64,000 nt of DNA, taken from the NCBI RefSeq assembly GCF_003591175.1, contig NZ_QYYG01000006.1, forward strand, positions 1 through 64,000. The letters are read 5' to 3'. The notes beneath the pieces are model-generated. The model did not search any database. It was given only the letters and a program-made list of their open reading frames with translations, and was not told where the DNA came from. Positions 1-9,248 of the stretch are shown piece by piece (the stretch's first letter is position 1; each line of letters starts with the position of its first letter). Made by a program: the position numbers and the translations under genes. Source of the DNA: Serratia inhibens (GTDB lineage: Bacteria; Pseudomonadota; Gammaproteobacteria; Enterobacterales; Enterobacteriaceae).

Positions 1-2
1 TT

Positions 3-122
3 TGCCTGGCGGCAATAGCGCGGTGGTCCCACCTGACCCCATGCCGAACTCAGAAGTGAAACGCCGTAGCGCCGATGGTAGTGTGGGGTCTCCCCATGCG
101 AGAGTAGGACACTGCCAGGCAT
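3..122 (+). rRNA. rrf: 5S ribosomal RNA
   Basis: This is a complete 120-nt 5S rRNA. It begins TGCCTGGCGGC and ends with the complementary GCCAGGCAT, closing helix I, and it contains the conserved CCATGCCGAACTCAGAAGTGAAAC core. It is the last gene of an rRNA operon whose 16S and 23S genes lie to the left of the window. The operon terminator follows within 15 nt. Confidence 0.98.
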
Positions 123-135
123 CAAATAAAGCAAC

Positions 136-169
136 AAGCCCTACGTGAAAGCGTAGGGCTTTTTGTTTT
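136..169 (+). terminator. rRNA operon terminator, copy 1
   Basis: A perfect 10-bp stem AAGCCCTACG / CGTAGGGCTT with loop TGAAAG is followed by TTTTGTTTT. This is an intrinsic terminator immediately after the 5S gene. Confidence 0.95.
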
Positions 170-547
170 ATTTATTTTTTGGTGTTCTACTCGAGCATGG
201 GCATGCGAAAAGCCCGTCGGGAACGGGCTTCAACGCCGCTTGCGGCGGCCCCGAAGGGGTGAGTCTCAGGATGAGACGAGTATTGTAGGACACTGCCAGG
301 CATCAAATAAAGCAACAAGCCCTACGTGAAAGCGTAGGGCTTTTTGTTTTGCAAAAAACAGACTGTAATCTTCTCTTATTTCATTTCACTATTTAATATT
401 CATCACAAAAACTGCGCTTTGCATCCTGTTTTGCCAGATATCCTTCGCCTGCTATCAGGTTTAATTGTTAACTTAAACATAACAACAAAGTAATAATTAA
501 ACGGCAGGACGCCGACTTCACTACTTATCTGGCTCGGAGAAGACAAT
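170..547. other. rrn-kgtP intergenic region
   Basis: I see no gene here. Positions 210-230 form a stem AAGCCCGT/ACGGGCTT without a T-run, followed by two short GC hairpins (about 234-257). The exact repeat of the 5S tail and terminator occupies 285-350. From about 360 onwards the DNA is AT-rich and presumably holds the kgtP promoter and leader. A ribosome binding site (CGGAGAAGACA) sits just before the kgtP ATG. Confidence 0.7.
285..350 (+). repeat. 66-bp duplicate of the 5S 3' end plus terminator
   Basis: These 66 bases are identical to 104-169: the last 19 nt of the 5S gene (GTAGGACACTGCCAGGCAT), the linker, and the entire terminator hairpin with its T-run. The offset is exactly 181 bp. 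No full second 5S gene is present, so this is either the scar of a second 5S copy or a local tandem duplication. It supplies a second in-line terminator between the rRNA operon and kgtP. Confidence 0.93.
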
Positions 548-1858
548 ATGACAGAAACAACCTCGGTCATTGGGGATGGGGATGCCGCCGACCTGGCGGT
601 TCAGGATAAAAAGCAGCGTATTTTCGCTATCGTTGGCGCTTCATCGGGAAACCTGGTGGAGTGGTTCGATTTTTACGTTTACTCTTTCTGCTCGATCTAT
701 TTCGCCGCTTCGTTCTTTCCCGCCGGCAACAGCACAACCCAACTGCTGCAGACCGCAGGCGTCTTTGCCGCAGGCTTTTTTATGCGCCCGATTGGCGGTT
801 GGCTGTTCGGTTATATTGCTGATAAACATGGCCGCAAAAATTCGATGTTGATTTCGGTCTGCATGATGTGCGCCGGATCGCTGGTGATCGCCTGTTTGCC
901 AACCTATGACTCGATCGGCAGTTGGGCGCCGGTGTTATTATTGGTTGCTCGGTTGTTCCAGGGCCTGTCCGTTGGTGGTGAATACGGCACCAGCGCTACC
1001 TACATGAGTGAAGTGGCAATCAAGGGAAAGCGTGGGTTCTATGCTTCTTTCCAATATGTGACGCTGATTGGTGGCCAATTGCTGGCGCTATTGGTTCTGG
1101 TCGCGTTGCAGCAAATCCTTTCTACAGAAGAGCTAAAAGCTTGGGGCTGGCGCATTCCGTTTGCGCTGGGCGCAGTATTGGCGGTAGTTGCGCTGTACCT
1201 GCGACGTTCGCTGAATGAAACCTCCGATGCGAAAACCCGCAATCATAAAGATGCCGGTTCGCTGAAAGGTTTGTGGAAAAACCGTAAGGCGTTTCTGATG
1301 GTGCTGGGTTTTACCGCCGGCGGTTCATTGAGTTTCTATACCTTCACCACCTATATGCAAAAATACCTGGTGAATACCTCTGGCATGGACGCCAAGCTGG
1401 CCAGCGGTATCATGACTGCCGCATTGTTTATTTACATGCTGTTGCAACCATTGGTAGGTGCGTTCTCGGACAAAATTGGCCGTCGTAGTTCAATGTTGGT
1501 CTTCGCTTCGTTTGCCACACTGATGACGGTGCCTATTCTGATGACGCTGAAAAACGTGTCCAACCCTTATGCAGCATTTGGATTGATAGTTCTGGCGCTG
1601 TTTATCATCAGTTTTTACACGTCGATCAGTGGGTTGTTGAAGGCTGAAATGTTTCCGCCGGAAGTTCGTGCACTGGGCGTCGGGCTGTCTTATGCGGTGG
1701 CTAATGCGATGTTTGGCGGTTCTGCCGAGTATGTTGCCCTGTCGCTGAAGTCGTTCGGCGTGGAGAACGCTTTCTTCTGGTATGTTTCCGGTATGTGTCT
1801 GCTGGCCCTGATCGTTTCGCTCAAGTTGCATCGCAAGGGGAAAGAGGTGCAGCTGTAA
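548..1858 (+). CDS. kgtP: alpha-ketoglutarate permease KgtP
   Basis: Inner-membrane proton symporter of the major facilitator superfamily that imports 2-oxoglutarate. At 436 residues it is about the usual length. The segment [14 protein letters not shown] (residues 34-47) and the loop 2-3 motif [10 protein letters not shown] (88-97) match the metabolite:H+ symporter family, and the sequence is close to E. coli KgtP throughout as I recall it. About 12 membrane segments are expected. The ATG follows a good ribosome binding site. The position between an rRNA operon and yfiM/pssA is that of E. coli. The first 20 residues vary from the E. coli protein, which is normal for this family. Confidence 0.95.
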   Translation: MTETTSVIGDGDAADLAVQDKKQRIFAIVGASSGNLVEWFDFYVYSFCSIYFAASFFPAGNSTTQLLQTAGVFAAGFFMRPIGGWLFGYIADKHGRKNSMLISVCMMCAGSLVIACLPTYDSIGSWAPVLLLVARLFQGLSVGGEYGTSATYMSEVAIKGKRGFYASFQYVTLIGGQLLALLVLVALQQILSTEELKAWGWRIPFALGAVLAVVALYLRRSLNETSDAKTRNHKDAGSLKGLWKNRKAFLMVLGFTAGGSLSFYTFTTYMQKYLVNTSGMDAKLASGIMTAALFIYMLLQPLVGAFSDKIGRRSSMLVFASFATLMTVPILMTLKNVSNPYAAFGLIVLALFIISFYTSISGLLKAEMFPPEVRALGVGLSYAVANAMFGGSAEYVALSLKSFGVENAFFWYVSGMCLLALIVSLKLHRKGKEVQL

Positions 1859-1859
1859 A

Positions 1860-2192
1860 TCAGCGAGCAGCGTGATACAGACTATAGCCGGTCGCTGCTC
1901 CTGCCACGTCCCAGGCAAAATCTTTCCAGCTCCAGCCGGTGCCGCCTTCGCGACTGTCATACAGTTCTTTGGCGGCACCGAGCCCAATGGAGAACATCAG
2001 GCCGAAACTGCGGCTTCTGGCCTCGCTCCAGTTTTGGTGATCGCCATAAGCGGTACCGGCGGCAGCGAAGGCCGCTGAGGCGACGAAATGCTGCGCCTTA
2101 TCTTTACCTGCCCAGTTGTCGTTTGCCACATGAGTGCAGCCGCCAGTGAGAAGCAAAAAGGGTGGGACAAGCAAGAGGCGGAATGGGCACAT
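1860..2192 (-). CDS. yfiM: YfiM-family lipoprotein
   Basis: A 110-residue predicted lipoprotein. It starts with a short hydrophobic signal (residues 5-16) ending in the lipobox LTGGC, with Cys19 as the likely lipidated residue. The body has a KDKAQHF block near residue 30 and a [16 protein letters not shown] block near residue 85, both typical of YfiM. Function is unknown; members are thought to sit in the outer membrane. It lies convergent to kgtP with its stop one base from that of kgtP, and 80 bp downstream of pssA, as in E. coli. Confidence 0.85.
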   Translation of the reverse strand: MCPFRLLLVPPFLLLTGGCTHVANDNWAGKDKAQHFVASAAFAAAGTAYGDHQNWSEARSRSFGLMFSIGLGAAKELYDSREGGTGWSWKDFAWDVAGAATGYSLYHAAR

Positions 2193-2221
2193 AATGAAAA
2201 CATCCTGTTGTCATGGCGTAC

Positions 2222-2245
2222 AAAAAACCCCAGCCTTGGCCGGGG
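2222..2245 (-). terminator. pssA terminator
   Basis: Read on the minus strand this is CCCCGGCC..GGCTGGGG followed by TTTTTTG. It is a GC-rich hairpin with a T-run 27-50 bp past the pssA stop, so it separates pssA from yfiM. Confidence 0.8.
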
Positions 2246-2271
2246 TCCGTGATAACTGAATTATAGCGGGA

Positions 2272-3627
2272 TTACAGTATACGGCTAATCAACCGGTCAA
2301 TACGGATACGGCGCAGGCGACGGATCAGCTTGCGCACTTTGACCGGATACTGCTGAATAGTTTGCAGTTCAAGATAGTTGCCTACCACGGTGGTATGGGT
2401 GCGGATACACTCCAGTTCTTTGTGGCGTTGTTCGCGCATCTCCTGTTTCGGATCGTGGATCAGAATGGCATTCTCCAGATCCAGCCGCCAGGCGCGCGGG
2501 TTGAGGTTGTTACCGGTGATCAGCTGCCATTCGTCATCTACCCACATACCTTTCAGGTGATAGCTGTTATCGCCGTCTTTCCACAGGCGCACAATCAGCT
2601 GGCCGGTATCGATATAACGCTGCAACCGGCTGAGAAAGCGGCGCAGGTTAATTTCGTACAGATAAGGCAGCGCACCGATAATTTTGAACGGCTGATCTTC
2701 AGGAATATAGAAGTCGTTGGCGGTCTTATCGCCGACGATGATTTCCACCTGTTTACCCTGGCGCAGCAGATAAATGATATTGCGTACCAGCAGCGCCGGC
2801 AGGTTGAAATAGGGGGTACACAGCGTCAGTTTCTGATCGGCGCAGGACATCAGATGATGAATGGTTTTATTCAGCACGCTTTGTTTACCCAGCCCAACCA
2901 GCGGTGTTACCGCCAGCTCATCGTTGCCCGCGTTGTTACGGAAGTGATAACCGGCACGGCGCAGAGCGAAGCGAAACAGGCGAGTCTCGTTTTTGATCTC
3001 AGGGCTTTTCGGACGATCGTCGCGATCCAGGCGCTGTACCGCACCAGCGGCCAACAGGTGCTGTTTGATGTAATCGATCAAGGTATCGGCCAGAGCGCCG
3101 TTAGTGATCAACTGGTAACGATCGTAACGGTATTTCTCGTGCTGATGCAGGTAAACGTCATTGATACTGGCACCGCTGTAAATAACGGTATTATCGATAA
3201 CAAACCCTTTCAGGTGCAGCACCCCCAAGGCTTCTCGGGTATTTACCGGCACGCCGTAGACCGGAATTTGCAGCCCCGGGTGCTGGTCTGCCATCGAACA
3301 GTACCAATCGGCATTGGTATTGGCGGCCGCGGCGCCAATGCGCCCACGCTGGGCGCGATGCCAGTCGACCAAAATGCAAATCTCCAGTTCCGGACGCTGT
3401 TGCTTTGCCTGATAAAGCGCATTGAGAATGTCGCGCCCGGCGTCGTCATGCTCCAGATACAGAGCGACCAGATAGATGCGATGGGTGGCGTTAGCGATCA
3501 ATTCCAGCAGCGTAGTGCGGTAATCGGACGGTGTGTACAAGGTACGGACATCAGCTACCGTTTGGGGGAGTTTTGGCAGTTGTGCAAGGTGTTGTTGATG
3601 TTTGCTACGTTTAAATTTTGACAACAT
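2272..3627 (-). CDS. pssA: CDP-diacylglycerol-serine O-phosphatidyltransferase PssA
   Basis: Makes phosphatidylserine from CDP-diacylglycerol and L-serine, the committed step to phosphatidylethanolamine. It is a phospholipase-D-superfamily enzyme that associates peripherally with membranes. Two HKD motifs are visible: HLKGFVID near residue 138 and HLKGMWVD near residue 356. The basic C-terminus (KVRKLIRRLRRIRIDRL) is the conserved end of the E. coli enzyme. I chose the second of two adjacent Met codons, giving 451 residues and matching the family start MLSKFKR; the first would add one residue. Confidence 0.96.
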   Translation of the reverse strand: MLSKFKRSKHQQHLAQLPKLPQTVADVRTLYTPSDYRTTLLELIANATHRIYLVALYLEHDDAGRDILNALYQAKQQRPELEICILVDWHRAQRGRIGAAAANTNADWYCSMADQHPGLQIPVYGVPVNTREALGVLHLKGFVIDNTVIYSGASINDVYLHQHEKYRYDRYQLITNGALADTLIDYIKQHLLAAGAVQRLDRDDRPKSPEIKNETRLFRFALRRAGYHFRNNAGNDELAVTPLVGLGKQSVLNKTIHHLMSCADQKLTLCTPYFNLPALLVRNIIYLLRQGKQVEIIVGDKTANDFYIPEDQPFKIIGALPYLYEINLRRFLSRLQRYIDTGQLIVRLWKDGDNSYHLKGMWVDDEWQLITGNNLNPRAWRLDLENAILIHDPKQEMREQRHKELECIRTHTTVVGNYLELQTIQQYPVKVRKLIRRLRRIRIDRLISRIL

Positions 3628-3780
3628 CACAGTGCGCTTCTTCTCTCATGATTAGATGGCCGGAACGCCAAATACGGAAAAACAATAAAACGAATAATCA
3701 GGCGATAATACCACTAGTTGTCCCGATTGTGCGTATGTTTTGGCGTTAAGTGGTGGATTCGTAGCGCATTGCGACACAGG

Positions 3781-6429
3781 TCACTGCGCGTCGCCAGCCT
3801 GCAGCGGCAGGGTCAAATTGACGATCCCGTCCTCAAGTTGCACATCAATGCCAAAGCCCAGCCGTTGTGCCAAGGCAATCATGCCGCGGTTATTCGGCAT
3901 GGTGATGCCGGTCAGACGGGTCAGTCCGTGAGCGCGGGCATAGGCGATCATCTTTTCCAGCAGTTGGCGGCCGAGGCCCAGCCCTTTCAGATCAGAGCGC
4001 ACCAGCACGGCGAATTCCGCGTCGGTATTGTCCGGATCGGAAAGCGCACGCGTTACGCCGATGATTTGCTCATCGCGTACGGCGACAAAAGCCATCTCCC
4101 GATCGTAGTCGATTTGCGTCATGTTAGCCAAATCGTCATGGGTAAACTCGTTGATCTCACTGAAATAGCGGTAGTAGAGATCTTCCTTGGTCACGCGATC
4201 GATAAAGTGCTTCAGCGCCGGCTCGTCCTCCGGCAGAATTGGCCGGAACAAGCACTGCGAACCATCTTTCAAGCGGATAGCTTCTTCCAGTTCATGGGGA
4301 TAAGGGCGGATCGCCAGCCGTGCCTGCGGATCGCCCTCGAAAGGCGCAATTTGCATGGAAACGTCCAGCAGCGTGAATTCGCTGCCAGAGGCCAACACCG
4401 GGTGGATGTCCAGCCGGGTGATTTCAGGGCAGTCGAGGATCAGGTTAGATACCTGCACCAACAGACGGCTCAGCCCGGGAATATCCAGCGGCCGCAGTGC
4501 GCTGCGCCCACGGATCTTTCCACCCTTAACCGCCTGCAGCACCAAATAGCGTGCCAGCGCCATATTCAGCGGCGGCAAGGCTACGGCGACCTGGTTTTCC
4601 TGCCGCCATTCGATCCCCCCTTCGCCCAGCATGATCAGCGGACCAAAAATAGCGTCCTGCTCTACTGCAATACGCAGTTCCTGCGCTCCGGCACGGTTGG
4701 CCATGCTTTGCACCAGCAGGCCGTGAATGCGGGCCTGCGGATAGGTGCGTTTTACGCGATCGAGAATAGCGTCCGCCGCACGCTGAACCTCGGTGGCGGT
4801 ACGCAGGTAGAGCATAACGCCCTGAACCTCTGATTTATGAGGAATATCCGGCGAGCGCAGCTTCAGCGCCACCGGATAACCGATTTGTTCGGCGATGTGC
4901 ACCGCTTCGGTACTGTCTTCGGCAATCCAGGTGGGCAGGGTGGTCAGATCGTAGGCCTGCAGAATGGATTGCACTTCGTGGGTATCGAGCTGCGTAGCGC
5001 CTTCGGCCAGCGCCTGATGGATGAGCCTATGCGCATCGGCGGTGTTGGCCGTAAGGCCGATCGGGAGCGCCGGGGTCTCTTTCAGCTGCTTCTGGTTACG
5101 GCGATATTCCACCATATGCATAAAGGCGGTCACCGCGCCTTCCGGGGTGCGGTAGGTCGGGATACCCGCCTCGGTAAACAATCGCCGGGCTTCTTGCGAA
5201 GAGTATTCGCCGCACCAGTTGGTGAGCAGCGTGATGCGTTTACCGCGCGGGTGCTGGCGCACCGTATCGATAATGCGTTCAGCGGTGGCGGTGCCCGGGG
5301 CTGCCGCGCTTGGGGCGTGGATCAGCAGCAGAGCATCGTAGTCGTGGCTGTCGAGCAGCGTCTTGACCGCCGCCAGATAACGTTGCGGCGTGGCATCATC
5401 ACGTAGATCTATGGGGTTACCGGCGCGAATAGACTCCGGCAAAACCTCGCCGAGCTGCGTCAGGCTCTCTTCCCCCAACTGCGCCAGCTTGCCGTTGCGG
5501 CCTAGCAGTTCGTCTAACGCCATCGCTGCCGGTGCAGCGCCGTTGCTGACGATCATCAGCCGCTCACCGCGCAGCGGATGCATATGGCTCAGGGTTTCCA
5601 CCGCTGAGAACAGTTCGTGGGTGTCCTGAACGCGCAATAACCCCGCACGCTGGATGGCGGCATCATAGGCCGCGTCCAGGCCTTGCTGGCTGTTGAGCAG
5701 CAGTTGGGCTTGTTGGCTGCGGCCGCTTTTGATCACCAGTATCGGTTTATTGCGCGAAGCGCTGCGCGAGGCAGACAAAAAGCGGCGTGCGTCGCTGATG
5801 TTTTCCAGGTACAGCAAGATGGCGCTGGTTTTACTGTCGCGAGCCAGAAAATCCAGCAGGTCGTCGACGTCAATATCCAGGCTGTCACCCAGCGCGATAA
5901 AATAGGAAAACCCGACCTCGCGTTGCTGGGCCCAGTCGAGAATGGTATTGGCGACGGCGGCCGACTGTGAAATAAACGCCAGTTTACCCTTGAGGATCGG
6001 TACCGGTGAGAAACTGGCGTTGAGGCCTTGCCAGGGGGCCAGCAGGCCCAGGCTATTCGGCCCAAGCAGGCGCATCGAGTAACGTTGCGCGCAGGCTTTC
6101 AACTCGGCGAACTGTTCCGGTGGGGAGGAGAGCACAATGGCGGTTTTACAGCCGCGTTTGCCCAGGGCCTCAATCAATGCCAGGTTGCGTTGTGCGTGGG
6201 TGCAGAGTATTGCCAGATCCGGCGTCAGCGGCAGGCTGGCGACGTCCGGGTAGGCCATCACGCCGCACACGGCCTTATAACGCGGCGTGACCGGCATTAC
6301 CGGCCCGCTGAAGCCACCGGCCAGCAAGTTGCTCATCATCAGATTACCGGCGCGGCCGGGCTGTTGTGAAGCGCCGAGAACGGCAATCGATTTAGGACGT
6401 AAAAGCGCTTCTAACCCTCGCTGGCTCAT
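3781..6429 (-). CDS. patZ: protein lysine acetyltransferase PatZ (YfiQ/Pka)
   Basis: An 882-residue protein acetyltransferase. The N-terminal two thirds resemble an ADP-forming acyl-CoA synthetase: a CoA-binding fold from about residue 8 (LRPKSIAVLGAS), then an ATP-grasp-like part near 490-700. The C-terminus (about 725-875) is a GNAT domain with the acetyl-CoA loop GLGLGRQLLEKM. In enteric bacteria PatZ acetylates metabolic enzymes such as acetyl-CoA synthetase. It lies 33 bp downstream of tapT on the same strand, so the two are probably cotranscribed, and 153 bp before pssA. Confidence 0.95.
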   Translation of the reverse strand: MSQRGLEALLRPKSIAVLGASQQPGRAGNLMMSNLLAGGFSGPVMPVTPRYKAVCGVMAYPDVASLPLTPDLAILCTHAQRNLALIEALGKRGCKTAIVLSSPPEQFAELKACAQRYSMRLLGPNSLGLLAPWQGLNASFSPVPILKGKLAFISQSAAVANTILDWAQQREVGFSYFIALGDSLDIDVDDLLDFLARDSKTSAILLYLENISDARRFLSASRSASRNKPILVIKSGRSQQAQLLLNSQQGLDAAYDAAIQRAGLLRVQDTHELFSAVETLSHMHPLRGERLMIVSNGAAPAAMALDELLGRNGKLAQLGEESLTQLGEVLPESIRAGNPIDLRDDATPQRYLAAVKTLLDSHDYDALLLIHAPSAAAPGTATAERIIDTVRQHPRGKRITLLTNWCGEYSSQEARRLFTEAGIPTYRTPEGAVTAFMHMVEYRRNQKQLKETPALPIGLTANTADAHRLIHQALAEGATQLDTHEVQSILQAYDLTTLPTWIAEDSTEAVHIAEQIGYPVALKLRSPDIPHKSEVQGVMLYLRTATEVQRAADAILDRVKRTYPQARIHGLLVQSMANRAGAQELRIAVEQDAIFGPLIMLGEGGIEWRQENQVAVALPPLNMALARYLVLQAVKGGKIRGRSALRPLDIPGLSRLLVQVSNLILDCPEITRLDIHPVLASGSEFTLLDVSMQIAPFEGDPQARLAIRPYPHELEEAIRLKDGSQCLFRPILPEDEPALKHFIDRVTKEDLYYRYFSEINEFTHDDLANMTQIDYDREMAFVAVRDEQIIGVTRALSDPDNTDAEFAVLVRSDLKGLGLGRQLLEKMIAYARAHGLTRLTGITMPNNRGMIALAQRLGFGIDVQLEDGIVNLTLPLQAGDAQ

Positions 6430-6462
6430 GCACGGCTCCTTTTGGCAACGTTACCCCTGATT

Positions 6463-7167
6463 CTAGGCGTTTTGCGGCAGCTTTGCTGTGACCGGTGCCT
6501 CCGGGCGCGTAGGTTTCCCGGCCAGATATTGTTGACGGAAATAACGAAAATGCTGGTTCAACCCCTCAGATGCGGCGGCATCGCCGGCCTGTTGCAACAA
6601 CGCCGCAGCCACTTCTGCCGTGCAGTGTTGCTCGGTGCGGCTGGCTTCACGCAACTGGTAATTCGAAGCGGCGGTGACATTGAGCGAGAACACCGGGAAT
6701 GCGTTCAGATACGGGCTCTTGCGGAACATCTTGCTCGCCTCGGTCCAGGTGCCGTCGAGCATGATAAACAGCGGCGGTTTGCCACCGGCAGGCAGTTCGC
6801 TGAACACCGGCCGCTCAGGAGCGGCGTAGGAGGCGGGGAAGACTACGTAAGGTTGGCGTTGCGGATCGTTAATCGCCTTCAGCAACTCGGGGTCGACCTC
6901 GGTGCGCGACCAGAGGAACGCTTGGGTATCCGGCAGGATATCGGCTATCAGGCGGCCGGTATTGCTTGGCTTCAATGGTTCCGCACCAAACATGATCAAA
7001 CAGAAACGGCTGGCCGCCGGCTGTGGCTGGATGGTGTCGCACAGGCAGTTTTTATGGGGCAGCAGGCAGCCCTGACAACGCGGTATGCGATTACCGCGCG
7101 CCAGAAAAGGGCGGGTAGAGCGTTCCAGACGAAATTGGCGCAGGCGGAGTACGGCGTTGTCAGTCAT
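6463..7167 (-). CDS. tapT: tRNA-uridine aminocarboxypropyltransferase TapT (YfiP)
   Basis: A DTW-domain protein of 234 residues. TapT transfers the 3-amino-3-carboxypropyl group of S-adenosylmethionine to U47 of tRNA (acp3U). The zinc-type cysteine set C31, C34, C41, C43 and the DTW-family signature LDGTWTEASKM (about residues 139-149) are present, and the family name derives from the D-T-W triad. It is the first gene of a tapT-patZ unit, as in E. coli. Confidence 0.93.
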   Translation of the reverse strand: MTDNAVLRLRQFRLERSTRPFLARGNRIPRCQGCLLPHKNCLCDTIQPQPAASRFCLIMFGAEPLKPSNTGRLIADILPDTQAFLWSRTEVDPELLKAINDPQRQPYVVFPASYAAPERPVFSELPAGGKPPLFIMLDGTWTEASKMFRKSPYLNAFPVFSLNVTAASNYQLREASRTEQHCTAEVAAALLQQAGDAAASEGLNQHFRYFRQQYLAGKPTRPEAPVTAKLPQNA

Positions 7168-7272
7168 AAATATCCTGGGGAAAACCGCTATTGTAGCGCA
7201 GAAAAAAGCCCGGCGGGAGCGCGCGGGCCAGTTCGAATTGCGCCAGTATCGCCCGCAATGGGCAACACCGCC

Positions 7273-7397
7273 TATACCCTATGGATTTCAAGTTGCAGCT
7301 AGGCGCCCAGCTCACTCACCCAGGAGCTTACTTAGGTAAGTGACTGGGGTGAGTGAGTGCAGGTAACAACGCTGCAGCTTGAAAGGCGACGGGTATA
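7273..7397. repeat. 125-bp palindromic intergenic element
   Basis: This imperfect inverted repeat begins TATACCC and ends GGGTATA. Inside are TTTCAAGTTGCAGC and its near-complement GCTGCAGCTTGAAA, then CTCACTCACCC / GGGGTGAGTGAG, and a centre AGCTTACTTAGGTAAGTGAC. The whole element could fold into one long hairpin. It lies between tapT (start 7167) and the 3' end of trxC. Its form is that of the non-coding MITE-like repeats common in Serratia and Yersinia intergenic regions. A second relative lies at 61968-62082. Confidence 0.85.
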
Positions 7398-7408
7398 TAC
7401 TTTCTGCG

Positions 7409-7828
7409 TTAAACTAGTTCATTGAGCCAGTTATCGAACGGCGTTTTCGGCATCGCACCGTTGAGCATATCGACCATTTTGCCTTCACGGAACAGCATGA
7501 TGGTCGGAATGCTGCGGATACGGAAGCGGGCGCTCAGTTCCGGTTCGGCTTCGGTGTTCACCTTCACGAAGCGTACTTTGCCGGCGCGCTCTTCGGCAAC
7601 GTCTTCGAAGACGGGCGCAAAGTTGACGCAGGGGCCGCACCACGGCGCCCAGAAATCGACGACTACCGGCAAGTCATCCTGCAGCAGTTGGTCCAGCGTG
7701 GCTGCGGTAGCGTTGATCACTTCGCCGTCAAATAACGGGTGGCCGCAGCGGCCGCATTTCGCGCCGTCCGACACTCGTTCTTCAGGTACGCGGTTGGTGG
7801 CATTGCAAGCTGCACAGACTGTATTCAT
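7409..7828 (-). CDS. trxC: thioredoxin 2
   Basis: A 139-residue thioredoxin that reduces disulphides in the cytoplasm. Two N-terminal CxxC pairs (C5/C8 and C25/C28) form the zinc site that distinguishes TrxC from TrxA. The active site WCGPC spans residues 63-67 and the cis-proline loop is [10 protein letters not shown] strong ribosome binding site (CCGAGGTAAAC) precedes the ATG. In E. coli trxC is induced by OxyR; I did not find an operator here that I could support. Confidence 0.97.
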   Translation of the reverse strand: MNTVCAACNATNRVPEERVSDGAKCGRCGHPLFDGEVINATAATLDQLLQDDLPVVVDFWAPWCGPCVNFAPVFEDVAEERAGKVRFVKVNTEAEPELSARFRIRSIPTIMLFREGKMVDMLNGAMPKTPFDNWLNELV

Positions 7829-8036
7829 GTTTACCTCGGAGACTGAGAAAGCATTCCACGCCGCAGTCAGGTTGCGGAGTTGTTTCTTTAATGCTGGTTA
7901 TTATCGGTAAAAACGGGGCATTGAACAAAGAGGTTTGTTCAATGGATACGATAGTTGCTAGCTTTTAGCGCAAGTAGGTGGCTTAGCACCCCAACATCAG
8001 GTAATCTTCGCGCCCTGCGCGTTGGTGGAGAAGACA

Positions 8037-9125
8037 ATGAACGATTCATTTAGTGGCAAAAACGGTAAAGTTAAAGTGATGTACGTCCGCAGTGACGACG
8101 ACAGCAGCGACGACCGTAACAAGAATAAACGTCCGGCCGGCAAAGGCCGTCCGGCTGACGGTGCGCGCTCGGGCCGTACCGGTCAGGACAAGCCGCGTGG
8201 CAATAATGATCGCCGTGGCTCCGATTCTCGCCGCAGTGAAAGCGATCGTCCTCGCCGTCCGGCGCATACTGAAGACCGTGGCGGTTATGATTCGCCGTGG
8301 AAAACCGTGTCACGCGCCCCGGAAGAAGAGCCGGCGTTCGATCACGGTGGCATCAGTGGCAAAAGCTTTATCGATCCGGAGCAGTTGCGCCGCCAACGTG
8401 CGGAAGAAACCCGCGTCTACGGTGAGAATGCCTGTCAGGCTCTGTTCGCCAGCCGCCCGGACGCCATTGTTCGCGCCTGGTTCGTGCAGTCCGTTACGCC
8501 GCGTTTCCGCGAAGCGCTGCGCTGGATGGCGGCTAACCGCAAAGCTTACCACGTGGTGGATGAAGAAGAGCTGGCGAAAGCGTCCGGCACCGAACACCAC
8601 GGCGGCGTGTGTTTCCTGATCAAGAAGCGTCAGGGTCTGGATGCGCAAACCTATCTGAAAGAAGCCCCGGCGAAAGATTGCGTGCTGGCGTTGGAAGAAG
8701 TGGGCAACCCGCACAATCTGGGCGCTATCGTCCGTTCTTGCGCCCACTTTGGCGTGAACGGCGTGCTGTTGCAAGATCCGGCGGTGCTGGAATCCGGTGC
8801 GGCGGTGCGTACTGCCGAAGGCGGCGCGGAGCACATCAAGGCGATTAACGCCGATGACTTCCTGTCGGTGCTGGATACCTTCCGCAAAGCGGGTTACACC
8901 ATCGTCACCACCTCAAGCCACAAAGGCACTCCGTTGGCGCAAGCCAAGCTGCCGGCCAAAATGGTGCTGGTGCTGGGCCAGGAACGTGACGGCCTGAGCG
9001 ACAGTGCGTGGCAGCAGGGGGATATGAGCGTGTCCATCGGCGGTACCGGTAAGGTGGAAAGCCTGAACGTATCGGTCGCGACCGGCATTTTGCTGGCTGA
9101 CTGGTGGCGTCAGAATCAAGCGTAA
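8037..9125 (+). CDS. yfiF: SpoU-type tRNA/rRNA methyltransferase YfiF
   Basis: A 362-residue SPOUT methyltransferase-family protein. The first 100 residues are basic and low-complexity (Arg/Gly/Asp-rich). A substrate-binding segment follows (about 120-200), then the SpoU catalytic domain with [23 protein letters not shown] and [14 protein letters not shown]. The start [14 protein letters not shown] matches the E. coli protein and has GGAGAAGACA upstream; a start 15 bp earlier is possible but less likely. The E. coli homologue has been linked to tRNA 2'-O-methylation; I am sure of the family but not of the target nucleotide. Confidence 0.92.
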   Translation: MNDSFSGKNGKVKVMYVRSDDDSSDDRNKNKRPAGKGRPADGARSGRTGQDKPRGNNDRRGSDSRRSESDRPRRPAHTEDRGGYDSPWKTVSRAPEEEPAFDHGGISGKSFIDPEQLRRQRAEETRVYGENACQALFASRPDAIVRAWFVQSVTPRFREALRWMAANRKAYHVVDEEELAKASGTEHHGGVCFLIKKRQGLDAQTYLKEAPAKDCVLALEEVGNPHNLGAIVRSCAHFGVNGVLLQDPAVLESGAAVRTAEGGAEHIKAINADDFLSVLDTFRKAGYTIVTTSSHKGTPLAQAKLPAKMVLVLGQERDGLSDSAWQQGDMSVSIGGTGKVESLNVSVATGILLADWWRQNQA

Positions 9126-9207
9126 CGGTTAGAAAACCGGAACCTTTGAAGCCGCTGTGTCATGGGAGGCAACTCGTAATTCGCAGGGTATCATCGGGAA
9201 TATAAAG

Positions 9208-9238
9208 AACGGGCGCCTCAGAAGGGCGCCCGTTTTGT
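9208..9238. terminator. yfiF/emrB convergent terminator
   Basis: The stem CGGGCGCC / GGCGCCCG with loop TCAGAAG is followed by TTTTGTTT on the plus strand and preceded by an A-containing tract. It lies between the convergent ends of yfiF and emrB and could serve both. Confidence 0.85.
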
Positions 9239-9248
9239 TTGGTGAGAT

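Noticed and set aside
1490-1987. 165-codon minus-strand frame opposite the end of kgtP
   Set aside because: Antisense shadow; kgtP and yfiM account for the region.
2362-3621. Long open frame of 419 codons on the plus strand inside pssA
   Set aside because: It is the antisense shadow of pssA; the minus-strand protein has both HKD motifs and the conserved family ends.
3718-4833. 371-codon plus-strand frame across patZ
   Set aside because: Low-complexity Gln/Arg/His composition typical of an antisense frame in GC-rich DNA; patZ on the other strand is unmistakable.
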